A DNA stretch of 64,000 nucleotides from Planctomycetota bacterium (lineage in GTDB: Bacteria > Planctomycetota > Phycisphaerae > Phycisphaerales > UBA1924): NCBI GenBank assembly GCA_023432465.1, contig JAEYUO010000107.1:1-64000 (forward strand), in the 5' to 3' direction. The notes under the pieces are model-generated. The model worked only from the letters and a program-made list of their open reading frames with translations, was not told where the DNA came from and searched no databases. The position numbers were made by a program, and so were the translations under genes. Below are positions 1-8,839 of this stretch, in pieces (position 1 is the first letter of the stretch; every line of letters begins with the position of its first letter).

Positions 1-41
1 ATCACCCGCTCCGATCGGTCCCGGGCCAATTCAAAACGCCG

Positions 42-1118
42 ATGGACACCCAGAACTCGCCCCCCCCATCCCCACCGCCCGCCTCGTCCCCGCCGACCCC
101 GACGCCACGCCCCCTCACCACCGTGTGCCCCTATTGCGGGCACATCAATGCGGGTACAAACGCGTGCGACCGCTGTAAGGGACTGTTTGAGCCCCTCTCC
201 CGTCAGGCTTCCCAGAACAGCATGGGCCCGTGGTTCGTGCGCGATGAGACGAATCCGTTCCTGCCCGGCTGCTCGTTCCAGACGCTCCGCGTGCTCATCA
301 ATCGCGGCCGGATTGTCCGCACGAGCATCCTCCGTGGTCCTTCGACACGCCAGTTCTGGACGTTTGCGCGGAATGCTCCGGGCGTGGCCAACCTGCTGGG
401 CGAGTGCCACGCATGCCACGCGGAAGCCTCCCCAACCGACTCCCGATGCGCATCCTGCGGCGCATCCTTCGAAGTGCTCAATGACCGCGAGCGACTCGGG
501 CTCTCCGAGGTTCGCCTGCTGCCAGGGCACGCCGCGCCCGAGCAGATCGTCGCGGCAAGCGCGACGGCCGGAGGTGCCCCATCCCGGCAATCTCCGACGG
601 GACCGGGCCAGAGACCGTCGCCGTCCGTGGTGGGCCAGGACGATCCGATCGAAGCGCAGGCACTGATCGCCGCGCGCCAACGGCAGCGGAGGAGCCGGCA
701 GCGCCAGACCATCGCCGTGGTCCTGCTGGTGCTCTCGCTCGTGTGCGTCAGTGCGGCGATTGCGTTTGTGGTGACCCGGCCACGCGCCGGCTCGAGTGCA
801 CCCCCCACTGCAGGGTTGGCCCCCACGCTCCCAGCCGCGCCCCCGAAACCAGCTGTTCCAGGCGAGGCCGAGCCAAGGACCTCGCCAGCTGAATCCGAAG
901 ACGATGGAAACACTCCGTCGCCGGAAGCCGCGGCCAACCCCTCAGGCCGCGAGCTTGACAGTCTTTTGCGCGACCTCAGTTCACCCGATCTCCAGACCGT
1001 TCGCGCCGCCCTCGAACGGGCGCAGGCAATCGGCTCCGAGCCCGATGCGCGACTCGCGGCGGCGATTCAGGCGGCGGTCGCCCGGATCAATCTGGCCAAA
1101 ATTGGCCAGCGTTTGTAG
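42..1118 (+). CDS. GYF-like/zinc-ribbon single-pass membrane protein
   Basis: Protein of 358 aa with no recognised family-wide function. It opens with a Pro/Ser-rich stretch, then a C4 zinc ribbon (Cys29, Cys32, Cys42, Cys45). Residues about 62-110 (from MGPWFVRDE to RQFWTFA) look like a GYF_2-type domain. A second C4 ribbon follows (Cys122, Cys125, Cys136, Cys139). A basic stretch precedes one membrane helix at about 223-246, and the rest is a Pro/Ala-rich tail with a short helical end. The zinc ribbons are therefore probably cytoplasmic and the tail periplasmic. The start ATG has no clear Shine-Dalgarno sequence. It is separated by about 160 bp from the prepilin gene downstream. Role unknown; similar zinc-ribbon membrane proteins recur in this window. 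Confidence 0.72.
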   Translation: MDTQNSPPPSPPPASSPPTPTPRPLTTVCPYCGHINAGTNACDRCKGLFEPLSRQASQNSMGPWFVRDETNPFLPGCSFQTLRVLINRGRIVRTSILRGPSTRQFWTFARNAPGVANLLGECHACHAEASPTDSRCASCGASFEVLNDRERLGLSEVRLLPGHAAPEQIVAASATAGGAPSRQSPTGPGQRPSPSVVGQDDPIEAQALIAARQRQRRSRQRQTIAVVLLVLSLVCVSAAIAFVVTRPRAGSSAPPTAGLAPTLPAAPPKPAVPGEAEPRTSPAESEDDGNTPSPEAAANPSGRELDSLLRDLSSPDLQTVRAALERAQAIGSEPDARLAAAIQAAVARINLAKIGQRL

Positions 1119-1278
1119 AAAGTTCGGACCATTCCGTGCATCCGCGGTGCAATCTGCTCCGTACTGGTTTGTGTGTGGCGCGTGACTCATCGAAATCGGC
1201 GGCCATAGACTCCCCTCTTTCTCAAGCAGCTCGGCGGAGCGGTTCTCGCACGTCCGGCGGTGGCCACTGGAGTTGAAC

Positions 1279-2316
1279 ATGAACATTCAAGTATCTGCAA
1301 AGAAGGGCTTTACGCTCATCGAACTGCTGATCGTCATCGCGATTATCGCGCTGTTGGTCGGCATCCTGCTCCCCGCTTTGGGTGAAGCGCGAAAGGTTGG
1401 CCGCAAGTCAATCTGCGAGTCCAACATCCGCCAGTTCGGCGTCGCGGTGAACAACTACGCGACGGACTTCACGGACCGCATTGCGTCGTTCACCTGGAAA
1501 AAGGGTGAGCAGTACGCGGACTGGGTGCCCCCGGCCGGCGATGCCACACAAGCCGCGGCGAATCAGGCCGTGGACATTCTTCGCCGTCAGGCCTTCCGTG
1601 ATGACATCACCCAGATCGCAGGCTGGATTCCGCACGTCCTCTATTCGCACCTGGTGCTGAACGACTACCTCGCCCAGCGTCTTCCCGAGAAGTCCGTCGC
1701 CTGCCCTGAGGATCGCCTGCTGCTGCGTTGGCAGGAGTCCGTCGCGTCCGATCCGGCCGGCTTCGAAGCCCTGATCCCCGATGTCGACCGTCCGGCCGGC
1801 AGCGGGAGCGCGGTGCAGCGCTGGCCGTACAGCTCCTCGTACAGCTTTGTGCCCTCGGCGTGGTCCCCGGATAAGGCGACCAGCGCCACGAACCCGACCG
1901 TGACGCAAGGCCCGAACCACTTCACGTTCATGGTCCCCGGACAGGGAGCGACGACCATCCTCGGTCTCCGCAAGCTCTCGGATGTGACCTTCACGTCTCA
2001 GAAGGTACTGATGTACGACTCGCACTCGAGGCACTTCGACAAGCGTCGTCAGTTGTTCTACGCCTATAGCGATGCCCGCGCACCGATCCTGTTCTTCGAT
2101 GCGTCGGTCCGCACGTACAAGACCTCGGACACCGATCGCGGCTTCCGCCCGGCGGCTCCGACGACCCCCAACCCCACGATCTTCGCGTATCAGCCCGATG
2201 CGTGGGAGCCGCCCACCCGGAGCGGCGCTGCCTCCGAAGCCGTCATCGGCCACTACCGCTGGACCCGCGAGGGCCTCCGGGGTGTCGATGTGACGGGCAG
2301 CCTCCTGAATAACTGA
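1279..2316 (+). CDS. prepilin-type N-terminal methylation domain protein (copy A)
   Basis: Protein of 345 aa with a type IV prepilin leader: basic residues, then [19 protein letters not shown], with cleavage expected after the Gly before Phe and a Glu at +5. The long helix is followed by a large globular domain. It contains a FFDASV motif at about residue 274, similar to the H-X9-DG region of planctomycete pseudopilin-like proteins. The ATG at 1279 is preferred over the in-frame TTG at 1273 because GGAG lies 6 nt upstream. It is a close paralogue of the next gene, sharing for example SFTWKKG-QYADWV and [17 protein letters not shown]. It ends at a strong terminator, so the two copies are probably transcribed separately. 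Function beyond being a pilin-like exported protein is unknown. Confidence 0.88.
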   Translation: MNIQVSAKKGFTLIELLIVIAIIALLVGILLPALGEARKVGRKSICESNIRQFGVAVNNYATDFTDRIASFTWKKGEQYADWVPPAGDATQAAANQAVDILRRQAFRDDITQIAGWIPHVLYSHLVLNDYLAQRLPEKSVACPEDRLLLRWQESVASDPAGFEALIPDVDRPAGSGSAVQRWPYSSSYSFVPSAWSPDKATSATNPTVTQGPNHFTFMVPGQGATTILGLRKLSDVTFTSQKVLMYDSHSRHFDKRRQLFYAYSDARAPILFFDASVRTYKTSDTDRGFRPAAPTTPNPTIFAYQPDAWEPPTRSGAASEAVIGHYRWTREGLRGVDVTGSLLNN

Positions 2317-2340
2317 TCGATCTCTCTTGATATCAGCTTT

Positions 2341-2383
2341 GCAGCCGCCCCGGAAGCGAGGACTCCGGGGCGGCTGTCTTTTT
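2341..2383 (+). terminator. Rho-independent terminator after prepilin copy A
   Basis: A 14-bp stem (2341-2354 with 2364-2377, one mismatch at the base) has a 9-nt loop and is followed by CTTTTT. It lies between the two prepilin paralogues. Confidence 0.85.
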
Positions 2384-2532
2384 GGTTGGAACTCGTTCAG
2401 GAAGCCGAAATATCCACATCCGGCGGGTTCCCGGCTGGACAAACCGGGCAGCAGGATGTAGATTCGTTGACAGGGGCGGTTTCTGGGGATTCGCGGCGGG
2501 CACGTTCTGTGTCTTTGCCGGGGAGAACATCA

Positions 2533-3576
2533 ATGTTCTGGAAAGCGCGTTACTGGCGTGGCGGCTTCACTTTGATTGAGCTCCTGATCGTGATCGCGAT
2601 CATCGCTCTTCTGGTGGGCATCCTGTTACCCGCATTGGCAGAGGCTCGCCGCGCAGCGCGACGGGTGATCTGCGGGGCGAGTCAGCAGCAGCTTGCTGTG
2701 GCCACCTCGAACTACTCCACCGACTTCCAGGACAAGAACTCCTCGTTCACCTGGAAGAAGGGTGTGCAGTACGCCGACTGGGTTGGTCCGGCGGGCGATG
2801 TGACCCAGGCCGCGGCCAATCAGGCGATCGACATCCTGCGGCGCCGGGCGGACCGTACCGACATCACCCAGATCACGGGGTGGATCCCGCACGTGCTGTA
2901 TTCGCACTTGGTCCTGAACGACTATCTCCAGCAGCGACTGCCGGAGGTCTCCATGGCATGCCCCGAGGATCGCATCCGCCGCGCATGGCAGGCCTCGGTG
3001 CGCACCAACCCGGCGGAGTTCTTCCAACTGACCGAGCGACCGCCCGGGAACTCCAACAACGAGAAGCGATGGCCGTACAGTTCGACGTACAGCTTCGTGC
3101 CCTCGTACTGGGCTCCTGATCAGGCTGTCACGGTCAATGGCGTCGTCGTGCCCACGGTCACGCAGGCCGGCTTCCACTACCTGTGGAACGTCCCGGGTGG
3201 CACAGCTGCGACGGTGCTCGGCAACCGCAAGCTCTCGGACGTCAACTTCCCGTCTCAGAAGGTCATGATTTACGAGATGAATGACTACCACAGCGTGAAG
3301 AACAAAGCGCTGTACCACGCATACGCCAACGCGAAGGCGGAACTCGGCTTCTTTGACGGTTCGGTGCGCATTCTGGAGACCAAGAACGCCAACCGCGGGT
3401 TCAACCCGGCTTCGCCGAACAGCCCGAACCCGACGACCTACGTCTACCAGCCGACGCTCACGTGGGAGCCCCCGTGCCGGAACGGCGCGTTGACGCAGGA
3501 AGGAGTCATCGGACACTACCGCTGGACACGCCGCGGCCTCAAGGGCGTCGACTTCGGCGGCGGCGAAGTCCGCTGA
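2533..3576 (+). CDS. prepilin-type N-terminal methylation domain protein (copy B)
   Basis: Protein of 347 aa and a tandem paralogue of the gene before it. The leader is [20 protein letters not shown], and the globular domain contains GFFDGSVR at about residue 283. The frame stays open upstream to a TTG at 2386. The ATG at 2533 is chosen because GGGGAG lies just upstream and because the prepilin leader is then of normal length. Conserved blocks shared with copy A run almost the whole length, and the spacing of the motifs is the same. A terminator precedes and another follows it, so it is likely monocistronic. Likely a surface or periplasmic pilin-like protein; the specific role is not known. 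Confidence 0.88.
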   Translation: MFWKARYWRGGFTLIELLIVIAIIALLVGILLPALAEARRAARRVICGASQQQLAVATSNYSTDFQDKNSSFTWKKGVQYADWVGPAGDVTQAAANQAIDILRRRADRTDITQITGWIPHVLYSHLVLNDYLQQRLPEVSMACPEDRIRRAWQASVRTNPAEFFQLTERPPGNSNNEKRWPYSSTYSFVPSYWAPDQAVTVNGVVVPTVTQAGFHYLWNVPGGTAATVLGNRKLSDVNFPSQKVMIYEMNDYHSVKNKALYHAYANAKAELGFFDGSVRILETKNANRGFNPASPNSPNPTTYVYQPTLTWEPPCRNGALTQEGVIGHYRWTRRGLKGVDFGGGEVR

Positions 3577-3612
3577 TCCTTCGGCCCCGATCCACGCCTC
3601 TCTCGCTTCTCG

Positions 3613-3644
3613 AAGGCCCCGGCACACCGCCGGGGCCTTTTTTG
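3613..3644 (+). terminator. Rho-independent terminator after prepilin copy B
   Basis: An 11-bp perfect stem (3613-3623 with 3629-3639) has a 5-nt loop and is followed by a T run. Confidence 0.88.
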
Positions 3645-3714
3645 TTGGATTCATCCGGGACCTGGTTTCGGCCCGGACGAGGCGACCCGTAGACTATCCC
3701 CGACGCCGATCGCT

Positions 3715-4743
3715 TCACACCGTACCGGGCGACATTGCGACCGCACCCTCTACGCGCCACGCCGCGCGGCAGGTCGGGCAGGTGATGCACCCGTCGGGCT
3801 CTTCCTGAGGGTTCTCAAAGAGCGTGGCGCACGAAGGGCAAACCCACGAGTTCAGGAAGATCTGCGCGATCGCCTGCCCATCGCCCGCTCGCTTCGACGT
3901 CAACGCCAGCCAAAACCCACCGAGTCCCAGGAGGCCAAAGACCAGTGTGATTGCGACACTCGCAATCGGATTCCAGTTCGTACCGACGTAGTGCAGCGTG
4001 CCAAGGACCAAACACACGAGGCCGCCGAAAAAGTACCCAGCCCTCTCAACGCCTGCCCGATCGCGAAGTCGCTGCTCGATCCGCGCTCGCTTCTCTACCG
4101 GAACTGCCAGCCAAGCTCTCGGCATGGCCTTGAGCGATGAGTCGACAAGCCACACCGCCCGACCTCGCCCGTCGGCATAGCTCACTCGCTCTTTCGTCGG
4201 ATGCTCCGCTTCGGACACGACGGGATCGGATACTCCCGGCATGCGGAGCGGAAGCATGGTCCGCGTCGGCAATCGCCACGCCGCGCCGCACTCTGGGCAG
4301 CAACTGCACTCGCCATCCACTGCGCGGACCGGCTCAAGGTCATAGCCGCAGCTTGGGCAGCGTGCCGCGGCGAGAAGTGTCGCAAGGAGTCGCTCGTCGT
4401 ACGGCCGGCGAGAGTCGGAGCGACGGAACCACTCCCAAATGACAGCGCCAACGACAACTATGAACGTGAGCGTGATCGCGTCGCGCACACCGAGCGGCGT
4501 ACTCAACCCAATCCAGATGCCGATCCAGAGGATCAACCCCGCGAGTCCCCAAAAGCTGGACAGGCTTGATCGATGCGATGCACCGAACTCCTCTACCGCA
4601 GCTTCGCAAGCGGCCCCTAACTCCTTGGGCAGCTCCGCCGAGACATCCCTTCCATCCCACACCTGCGTGCCGGAGATACGCACGGTCGGGAACTCGAGTC
4701 CCCGGTCATCGAGCAGTTTGCTGGAGCTGAGCACTTTGGCCAT
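3715..4743 (-). CDS. membrane protein with two zinc ribbons
   Basis: Protein of 342 aa with no assigned function. The N-terminal 60 residues are soluble. Two adjacent membrane helices follow at about 62-105. Next comes a zinc ribbon CPSCGYDLEPV...CCPECGAAW. A further soluble region leads to another pair of helices (YFFGGLVCLVLGTLHYVG and SVAITLVFGLLGLGGFWLAL). A second ribbon of the form CPSCATLF...CPTCRAAW closes the protein. The CPxCGYDL...CPECG pattern recurs in the protein at 61.4-62.1 kb. The ATG at 4743 has no Shine-Dalgarno sequence but has a TAGACT box 9 nt upstream. It is convergent with copy B of the prepilin and divergent from map. Confidence 0.75.
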   Translation of the reverse strand: MAKVLSSSKLLDDRGLEFPTVRISGTQVWDGRDVSAELPKELGAACEAAVEEFGASHRSSLSSFWGLAGLILWIGIWIGLSTPLGVRDAITLTFIVVVGAVIWEWFRRSDSRRPYDERLLATLLAAARCPSCGYDLEPVRAVDGECSCCPECGAAWRLPTRTMLPLRMPGVSDPVVSEAEHPTKERVSYADGRGRAVWLVDSSLKAMPRAWLAVPVEKRARIEQRLRDRAGVERAGYFFGGLVCLVLGTLHYVGTNWNPIASVAITLVFGLLGLGGFWLALTSKRAGDGQAIAQIFLNSWVCPSCATLFENPQEEPDGCITCPTCRAAWRVEGAVAMSPGTV

Positions 4744-4752
4744 CGGCTTCGC

Positions 4753-4758
4753 AGTCTA
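4753..4758 (-). promoter_or_regulatory. TANNNT box upstream of zinc-ribbon membrane protein
   Basis: TAGACT ends 9 nt before the ATG at 4743 and no Shine-Dalgarno sequence is present. Possible -10 element of a leaderless or near-leaderless transcript. Confidence 0.35.
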
Positions 4759-4831
4759 CCGGATACGAGGGATGCCGCGTTCGGACCTCCCACTTTCCCG
4801 GCTCATCCCTCACTCTGGCGCATTTCGCCCC

Positions 4832-4837
4832 TACGAT
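4832..4837 (+). promoter_or_regulatory. -10-like TANNNT box of map
   Basis: TACGAT ends 7 nt before the ATG of map, with no Shine-Dalgarno sequence between. This fits a leaderless transcript. Confidence 0.5.
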
Positions 4838-4844
4838 TCCGGCC

Positions 4845-5690
4845 ATGTCCCGTGCCCCCGCCATCTCCACCTCCGAAACCGACCTCGCGTACGCCGCGGC
4901 CCAATGCGTCGTGAAGACGCACCAGCGGCTGGTGGACTTCCTCAAGACCGGCCAGACGCTCGCCGCGATCGACCAGTTCGTCGCCAAGACACTGACCGAC
5001 CTGCAGTGCCGCTCGTGCTTTCTGGGGTACCGCGTGGGCCGATCCCCCGCCTTCCCATCCCACGCCTGCCTGAGCGTCAACGAGTGCGTCGTCCACGGCA
5101 CCGCGGGCTACTACACCAAGCCCATGAAGCCCGGCGATGTCCTGAAGATCGACATCGGCGTCGTTCACAAAGGCTGGATCGGCGATGCCGCGTGGACGTA
5201 TGTCTTCAAGGACTACCCCAGCGGCGAGGTCCAGCGACTCATGCAGTGCGGCAAGGAATCTCTCCGCCGCGGCGTCGAAGAACTGCACCCCGCCAACACC
5301 TACATGGCCTGGGCACAGACTGTCCAGGAATACGTCGAGGGCGAGTGCGGCTTCCACCTCATCCGCGGCCTCGGCGGCCACGGCTACGGGCGGTGGGACG
5401 ACAAGCGGAAGAAGGGTCTGCACGAGCCGCCGTACCTCTCCAACGTCATGCCGACGTACAACGACGAGTGGCCCGACGGGTTCAAGCGCTGCATGCCCGG
5501 CACCGTCCTCGCGGCGGAGCCCATGATCGCCATCGGCACCGGCGAGGTTCGCCAGACTGCCAAAGAGTGGCCTGTCTACTCCAAGGACAACTCCATCGCG
5601 GTGCACTATGAGCACGATGTCCTGATCACCGAGACTGGGCCGAGGGTGCTGACCGAGGGCATGGAGAACTTGCCCGACATCGTCGGATGA
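4845..5690 (+). CDS. map: type I methionine aminopeptidase
   Basis: Removes the initiator methionine from nascent proteins in the cytoplasm, a metal-dependent peptidase. The 281-aa protein has the complete pita-bread active site: His84 (ECVVHG), metal ligands Asp103 (KIDIGV) and Asp114 (WIGDAAW), His179 (GLGGHGYG), Glu225 (LAAEPM) and Glu256 (HYEHDVLI). Length is close to the usual 250-290 aa. The stretch GRWDDKRKKGLHEPPYL between His179 and Glu225 is somewhat longer than usual. No Shine-Dalgarno sequence is seen; a TACGAT box lies 7 nt before the ATG. It is followed after a few bases by ribF. Confidence 0.96.
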   Translation: MSRAPAISTSETDLAYAAAQCVVKTHQRLVDFLKTGQTLAAIDQFVAKTLTDLQCRSCFLGYRVGRSPAFPSHACLSVNECVVHGTAGYYTKPMKPGDVLKIDIGVVHKGWIGDAAWTYVFKDYPSGEVQRLMQCGKESLRRGVEELHPANTYMAWAQTVQEYVEGECGFHLIRGLGGHGYGRWDDKRKKGLHEPPYLSNVMPTYNDEWPDGFKRCMPGTVLAAEPMIAIGTGEVRQTAKEWPVYSKDNSIAVHYEHDVLITETGPRVLTEGMENLPDIVG

Positions 5691-5713
5691 TGCGGCCGGT
5701 TGCCATCCCCCGC

Positions 5714-5719
5714 TACCCT
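5714..5719 (+). promoter_or_regulatory. -10-like TANNNT box of ribF
   Basis: TACCCT ends 7 nt before a GTG at 5727. It supports that GTG over the in-frame TTG at 5700 and suggests ribF has its own promoter although it follows map closely. Confidence 0.4.
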
Positions 5720-5726
5720 TCCCTTC

Positions 5727-6797
5727 GTGCCCACTCGTTCTCCATCCTCAACCCGTTTAGCCGCGGCAGCTGCGCCGGGTGAAGCTGCGTGCGCAGCCAG
5801 TTCCGTCCTCACCATCGGCACGTTCGACGGCGTCCACCTCGGTCACCAGGCGCTCGTAGAACGCGCTGCGGCCATCGCGGCGAGGTCGGGTGCAGCATCG
5901 GGCACGCGCCCCCGCGTCGTCGTCCTCGCCTTCGACCCCAACCCCCTCGAAGTCCTTGCCCCTGGCCAGGCTCCAGCCCGCCTCACCACCTGGGCGCAGC
6001 GCGAGCCACGCCTGCTCACGGCCGGCGCGGATGAAGTTGTAAAGCTGGCACCCACGCGGGAACTGCTGGCGATGCCCGCCGCGGAGTTTGTCGAGCATCT
6101 CGTCCGCGATTACCGCCCCACTGCGATCGTCGAGGGCGCGGACTTTCGCTTCGGCGCGAGGCGCGCGGGCGATGTGGCGATGCTCCGCGAACTCGGCAAG
6201 TCGCACGGCTTTGACGTTGATGTCGTCGAGCAGGTCGAGGTCCCCCTCATCGACCACACCATCGCCCCCGCCCGCAGCACCATGCTCCGCTGGCTGATCG
6301 AACACGGCCGGGTCGGCGATGCCGCGTGCCTGCTTGGACGGCCGTACGCAATGGCCGGAACCGTGGTGAGCGGCGACCGCCGCGGCCGCACCATCGGATT
6401 CCCCACCGCCAACCTCAACTCCCTCTGCCTCGTGCCGGCGGACGGGGTCTACGCCGGCCGCGCCACGCTGCCCGACGGCCGCACCCTCGCCGCGGCGATC
6501 AGCGTGGGCACCAAGCCGACCTTCGGCACGCACGCCCGCGCGGTCGAGGCGTACTTGATGGATGACACCTGGGAGGTGGAAGCAAGAGGACGTTCAGGTG
6601 AGTGGCAGACGATCGAAGGGCTGCCGGAGTACGCCTGGGAACTTGACCTCGAGTTCCTCGCCTTCGTTCGCGATCAGGTGAGGTTCGAATCGCTCGACGC
6701 GCTGCTCGCACAGATGGATCGCGACTGCCAACGATGCCTTGAGGCCGCCAGAGCGGCATCTTCACACCCGTCTCTTCGAACCGGACAGGAAGCCTGA
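5727..6797 (+). CDS. ribF: bifunctional riboflavin kinase / FAD synthetase
   Basis: Makes FMN from riboflavin and then FAD from FMN. The N-terminal nucleotidyltransferase domain begins at VLTIGTFDGVHLGHQ, the FAD synthetase signature. The central region contains VEGADFRFGARRAGD. The C-terminal flavokinase domain contains GTVVSGDRRGRTIGFPTANL and the GVYAGRA...VGTKPTF segment. The start is uncertain: a TTG at 5700 is in frame, but the GTG at 5727 (356 aa) has a TANNNT box 7 nt upstream, and conserved sequence begins only some 30 residues later. The stop codon is directly followed by the ATG of nrnA, so the two are cotranscribed. Confidence 0.94.
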   Translation: MPTRSPSSTRLAAAAAPGEAACAASSVLTIGTFDGVHLGHQALVERAAAIAARSGAASGTRPRVVVLAFDPNPLEVLAPGQAPARLTTWAQREPRLLTAGADEVVKLAPTRELLAMPAAEFVEHLVRDYRPTAIVEGADFRFGARRAGDVAMLRELGKSHGFDVDVVEQVEVPLIDHTIAPARSTMLRWLIEHGRVGDAACLLGRPYAMAGTVVSGDRRGRTIGFPTANLNSLCLVPADGVYAGRATLPDGRTLAAAISVGTKPTFGTHARAVEAYLMDDTWEVEARGRSGEWQTIEGLPEYAWELDLEFLAFVRDQVRFESLDALLAQMDRDCQRCLEAARAASSHPSLRTGQEA

Positions 6798-7853
6798 ATG
6801 ACCGACACGACCGGCACGAAATGGGGCTCGACAACCGATGCCGCTGGAATCGCCGCCCGGCTCTCCGCCGCTCGTCGAGCGGTCATCGTCACGCACGGCA
6901 AGCCCGATGGCGATGCCGTCGGTTCAACGCTCGCCGTCGCGCGGGCGCTCGCGCTCAAGGGTGCGTGGGCCGAGGTCTGGTACATCGGCCCCACATCGCC
7001 CTGGGTAGAGCCGCTGGTCGGCAAGACTCCGGCACGCGTCTTTGAGCCCGCCAAGCCCGCCACGGGCCCGAAGCCCGACGACTTCGACACACTCATCTGC
7101 GTCGATACCGGCACATGGTCGCAGCTCGCGGAGTTCAAGGACTGGATGCCGGCGTTCAGCTCGCGCGCGGTCCTCATCGATCACCATCTGCACGGCGACC
7201 CTGATGTCGCGGCGATGCGCCTCGTCGAAACCAGGGCTGCAAGCTGCACGCAGGTGCTCGCGCCGGTCCTGTGCAAGCTGCTCGGTTGCGACAGCCCGGC
7301 GGACCTGCCGCTGGAGGTTGCCGAGCCGCTGTACCTCGGTCTTGCGACCGACACCGGCTGGTTCCGATACTCCAGCGTCACACGCGAAACGATGGTGCTG
7401 GGCGGGGACCTTCTCGCGGCGGGCGTTGACCACACCAAGCTCTACCGTGTGATCGAGCAACAGGATCAGCCCGGCCGCTGGAAGCTGCTCGGCCGGTCGC
7501 TGTCATCGCTGGAGATCCACGGCGACGGTCGCGTGGCGATTCAGACCATCCGCGCCAAGGACTTCGCCGAAACCGGCGCGACGCGAAACGACACCACCGG
7601 CTTCGCGGACATGGTGCTCGCGGTGCACTCCGTGCAGGCATCGGCGGTGATCGTCGAGGGCGAAGACAACGGGGGCGGCGGCACGGGTTCGGTCAGCAAG
7701 ATCAGCATGCGCACCAAGCCCGGCCCCGATGCCATCGACGCGAACAAGCTGCTGGGCGCACTTGGCGGCGGGGGACACGCCCGCGCTGCGGGCGCGAAGG
7801 TCAAGGCCACGGTCGATGAGACGAAGGTCAAGCTCCTGGAACTCTTGAAGTGA
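6798..7853 (+). CDS. nrnA: DHH-family nanoRNase / pAp phosphatase (NrnA-like)
   Basis: Cytoplasmic phosphoesterase of the DHH/DHHA1 family, expected to degrade short oligoribonucleotides and dephosphorylate 3'-phosphoadenosine 5'-phosphate. In the 351-aa protein the motifs are VTHGKPDGDAVGS (motif I), CVDTG (motif II), LIDHHLHGD (DHH motif), and GLATDTGWFRYSS. The C-terminal DHHA1 domain ends with GALGGGGHARAAG. Motif I has Gly-Lys-Pro where Ala/Asn-x-Pro is common, which is not expected to abolish metal binding. The ATG immediately follows the ribF stop, and its own stop overlaps the GTG of the next gene (GTGA), so translation is probably coupled. Confidence 0.92.
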   Translation: MTDTTGTKWGSTTDAAGIAARLSAARRAVIVTHGKPDGDAVGSTLAVARALALKGAWAEVWYIGPTSPWVEPLVGKTPARVFEPAKPATGPKPDDFDTLICVDTGTWSQLAEFKDWMPAFSSRAVLIDHHLHGDPDVAAMRLVETRAASCTQVLAPVLCKLLGCDSPADLPLEVAEPLYLGLATDTGWFRYSSVTRETMVLGGDLLAAGVDHTKLYRVIEQQDQPGRWKLLGRSLSSLEIHGDGRVAIQTIRAKDFAETGATRNDTTGFADMVLAVHSVQASAVIVEGEDNGGGGTGSVSKISMRTKPGPDAIDANKLLGALGGGGHARAAGAKVKATVDETKVKLLELLK

Positions 7854-8821
7854 GCAGCGGCGATCGTCCATACCGGCCGCGAAGGCAGAGTGATCGATCG
7901 GGCGGGCCGGTGCCCTCGCGCGGGCCGCGCCCCGGAGAGCGGCCGCCGCTGCGCATCTTCACCACCACGCTCTGGGAATACCCAAGCCAGCACTACGATG
8001 CGTATGTCGATGACGACGGCAAGGTCATCCGCAGCAAACTCGCGATGCAGGGCGATTCGGCGTACGTCGGCGCGACGCCGTCGTGGGTGATCTGGCAGCT
8101 CCTCGCCCGCTACACACGCCCCAACGACCTGATCGTCGATCCCATGTGCGGGAGCGGCACGACGATCGATGTCGCCCGCGACTTCGGCCGCCGCGGCATG
8201 GGGTACGACCTCGCCCCCTCCCGCCCCGACATCTTCCGGGCCGATGCTCGCAAGCTGCCGCTGGAGGCGGGCGTTGCGGACTTTGCATTCGTCGATCCGC
8301 CCTACTCCACGCACATCGACTACTCCGATGACCCGGCCTGCATCGGCAAGCTCGATTCGGGCGCATCCGATGGCGGCCGTGTGGGTGGGGCGTACTACGA
8401 CGCTATGGAGCAGGTGATCCGCGAGCTTCACCGTGTGCTGAAGAATCGTCGGTACATGGGCCTCTACGTCTCGGACTCGTGGAAGAAGAAGGGATCGAGG
8501 GATCAAGGCAGCACGGGAAGCGGAGCGGAGGGCCAGAGGGGTCACGGCCTGCACGATCGGGGCGATGCCTGCTTAGGCACGGGGTTCATGCCGATCGGCT
8601 TTGAGCTCTTCTTGATCATGCGGCGTTACTTCCAGCCGGTGGACATCATCTGCGTGGTCCGGAAGAACGCGAAGCTCGAGAAGGGCAACTGGCACAAGGC
8701 GGCGGCGGAGGGGAACTTCTTCCTCCGCGGCTTCAACTACCTGTTCATCATGAAGAAGGTCGATGGCGGCGCGCAGCCGGTCGCGGAAAAGGGCCGCGGG
8801 AGCAAGGGCCGCACGGGCTGA
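7850..8821 (+). CDS. orphan class I SAM-dependent DNA/RNA methyltransferase
   Basis: Protein of 323 aa that resembles DNA methylases and Trm11-like enzymes. Motif I, DPMCGSGTTIDVARDFG, is followed by GYDLAP. The catalytic motif FVDPPYSTHIDYSD comes after motif I, not before it. This order argues against the CcrM-type arrangement. The target (adenine N6, cytosine N4 or RNA guanine) cannot be decided. There is no restriction enzyme nearby. Between VSDSWKK and GFMPIGFELF the protein carries about 35 low-complexity residues whose DNA resembles an intergenic repeat at 62.1 kb. The GTG start overlaps the stop of nrnA by 4 nt, so the three genes ribF-nrnA-methyltransferase form one unit. Confidence 0.78.
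   Translation: MSSGDRPYRPRRQSDRSGGPVPSRGPRPGERPPLRIFTTTLWEYPSQHYDAYVDDDGKVIRSKLAMQGDSAYVGATPSWVIWQLLARYTRPNDLIVDPMCGSGTTIDVARDFGRRGMGYDLAPSRPDIFRADARKLPLEAGVADFAFVDPPYSTHIDYSDDPACIGKLDSGASDGGRVGGAYYDAMEQVIRELHRVLKNRRYMGLYVSDSWKKKGSRDQGSTGSGAEGQRGHGLHDRGDACLGTGFMPIGFELFLIMRRYFQPVDIICVVRKNAKLEKGNWHKAAAEGNFFLRGFNYLFIMKKVDGGAQPVAEKGRGSKGRTG
8491..8580. repeat. degenerate octamer-repeat insertion inside methyltransferase gene
   Basis: DNA here falls into loosely repeated 8-mers that start GG (GGGATCGA, GGGATCAA and so on). It encodes a low-complexity loop. Bases 8491-8509 match 62132-62150 on the opposite strand at 18 of 19 positions, and that second copy is intergenic. Confidence 0.5.
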
Positions 8822-8839
8822 GCGCCGAGGCCTCTGCGC

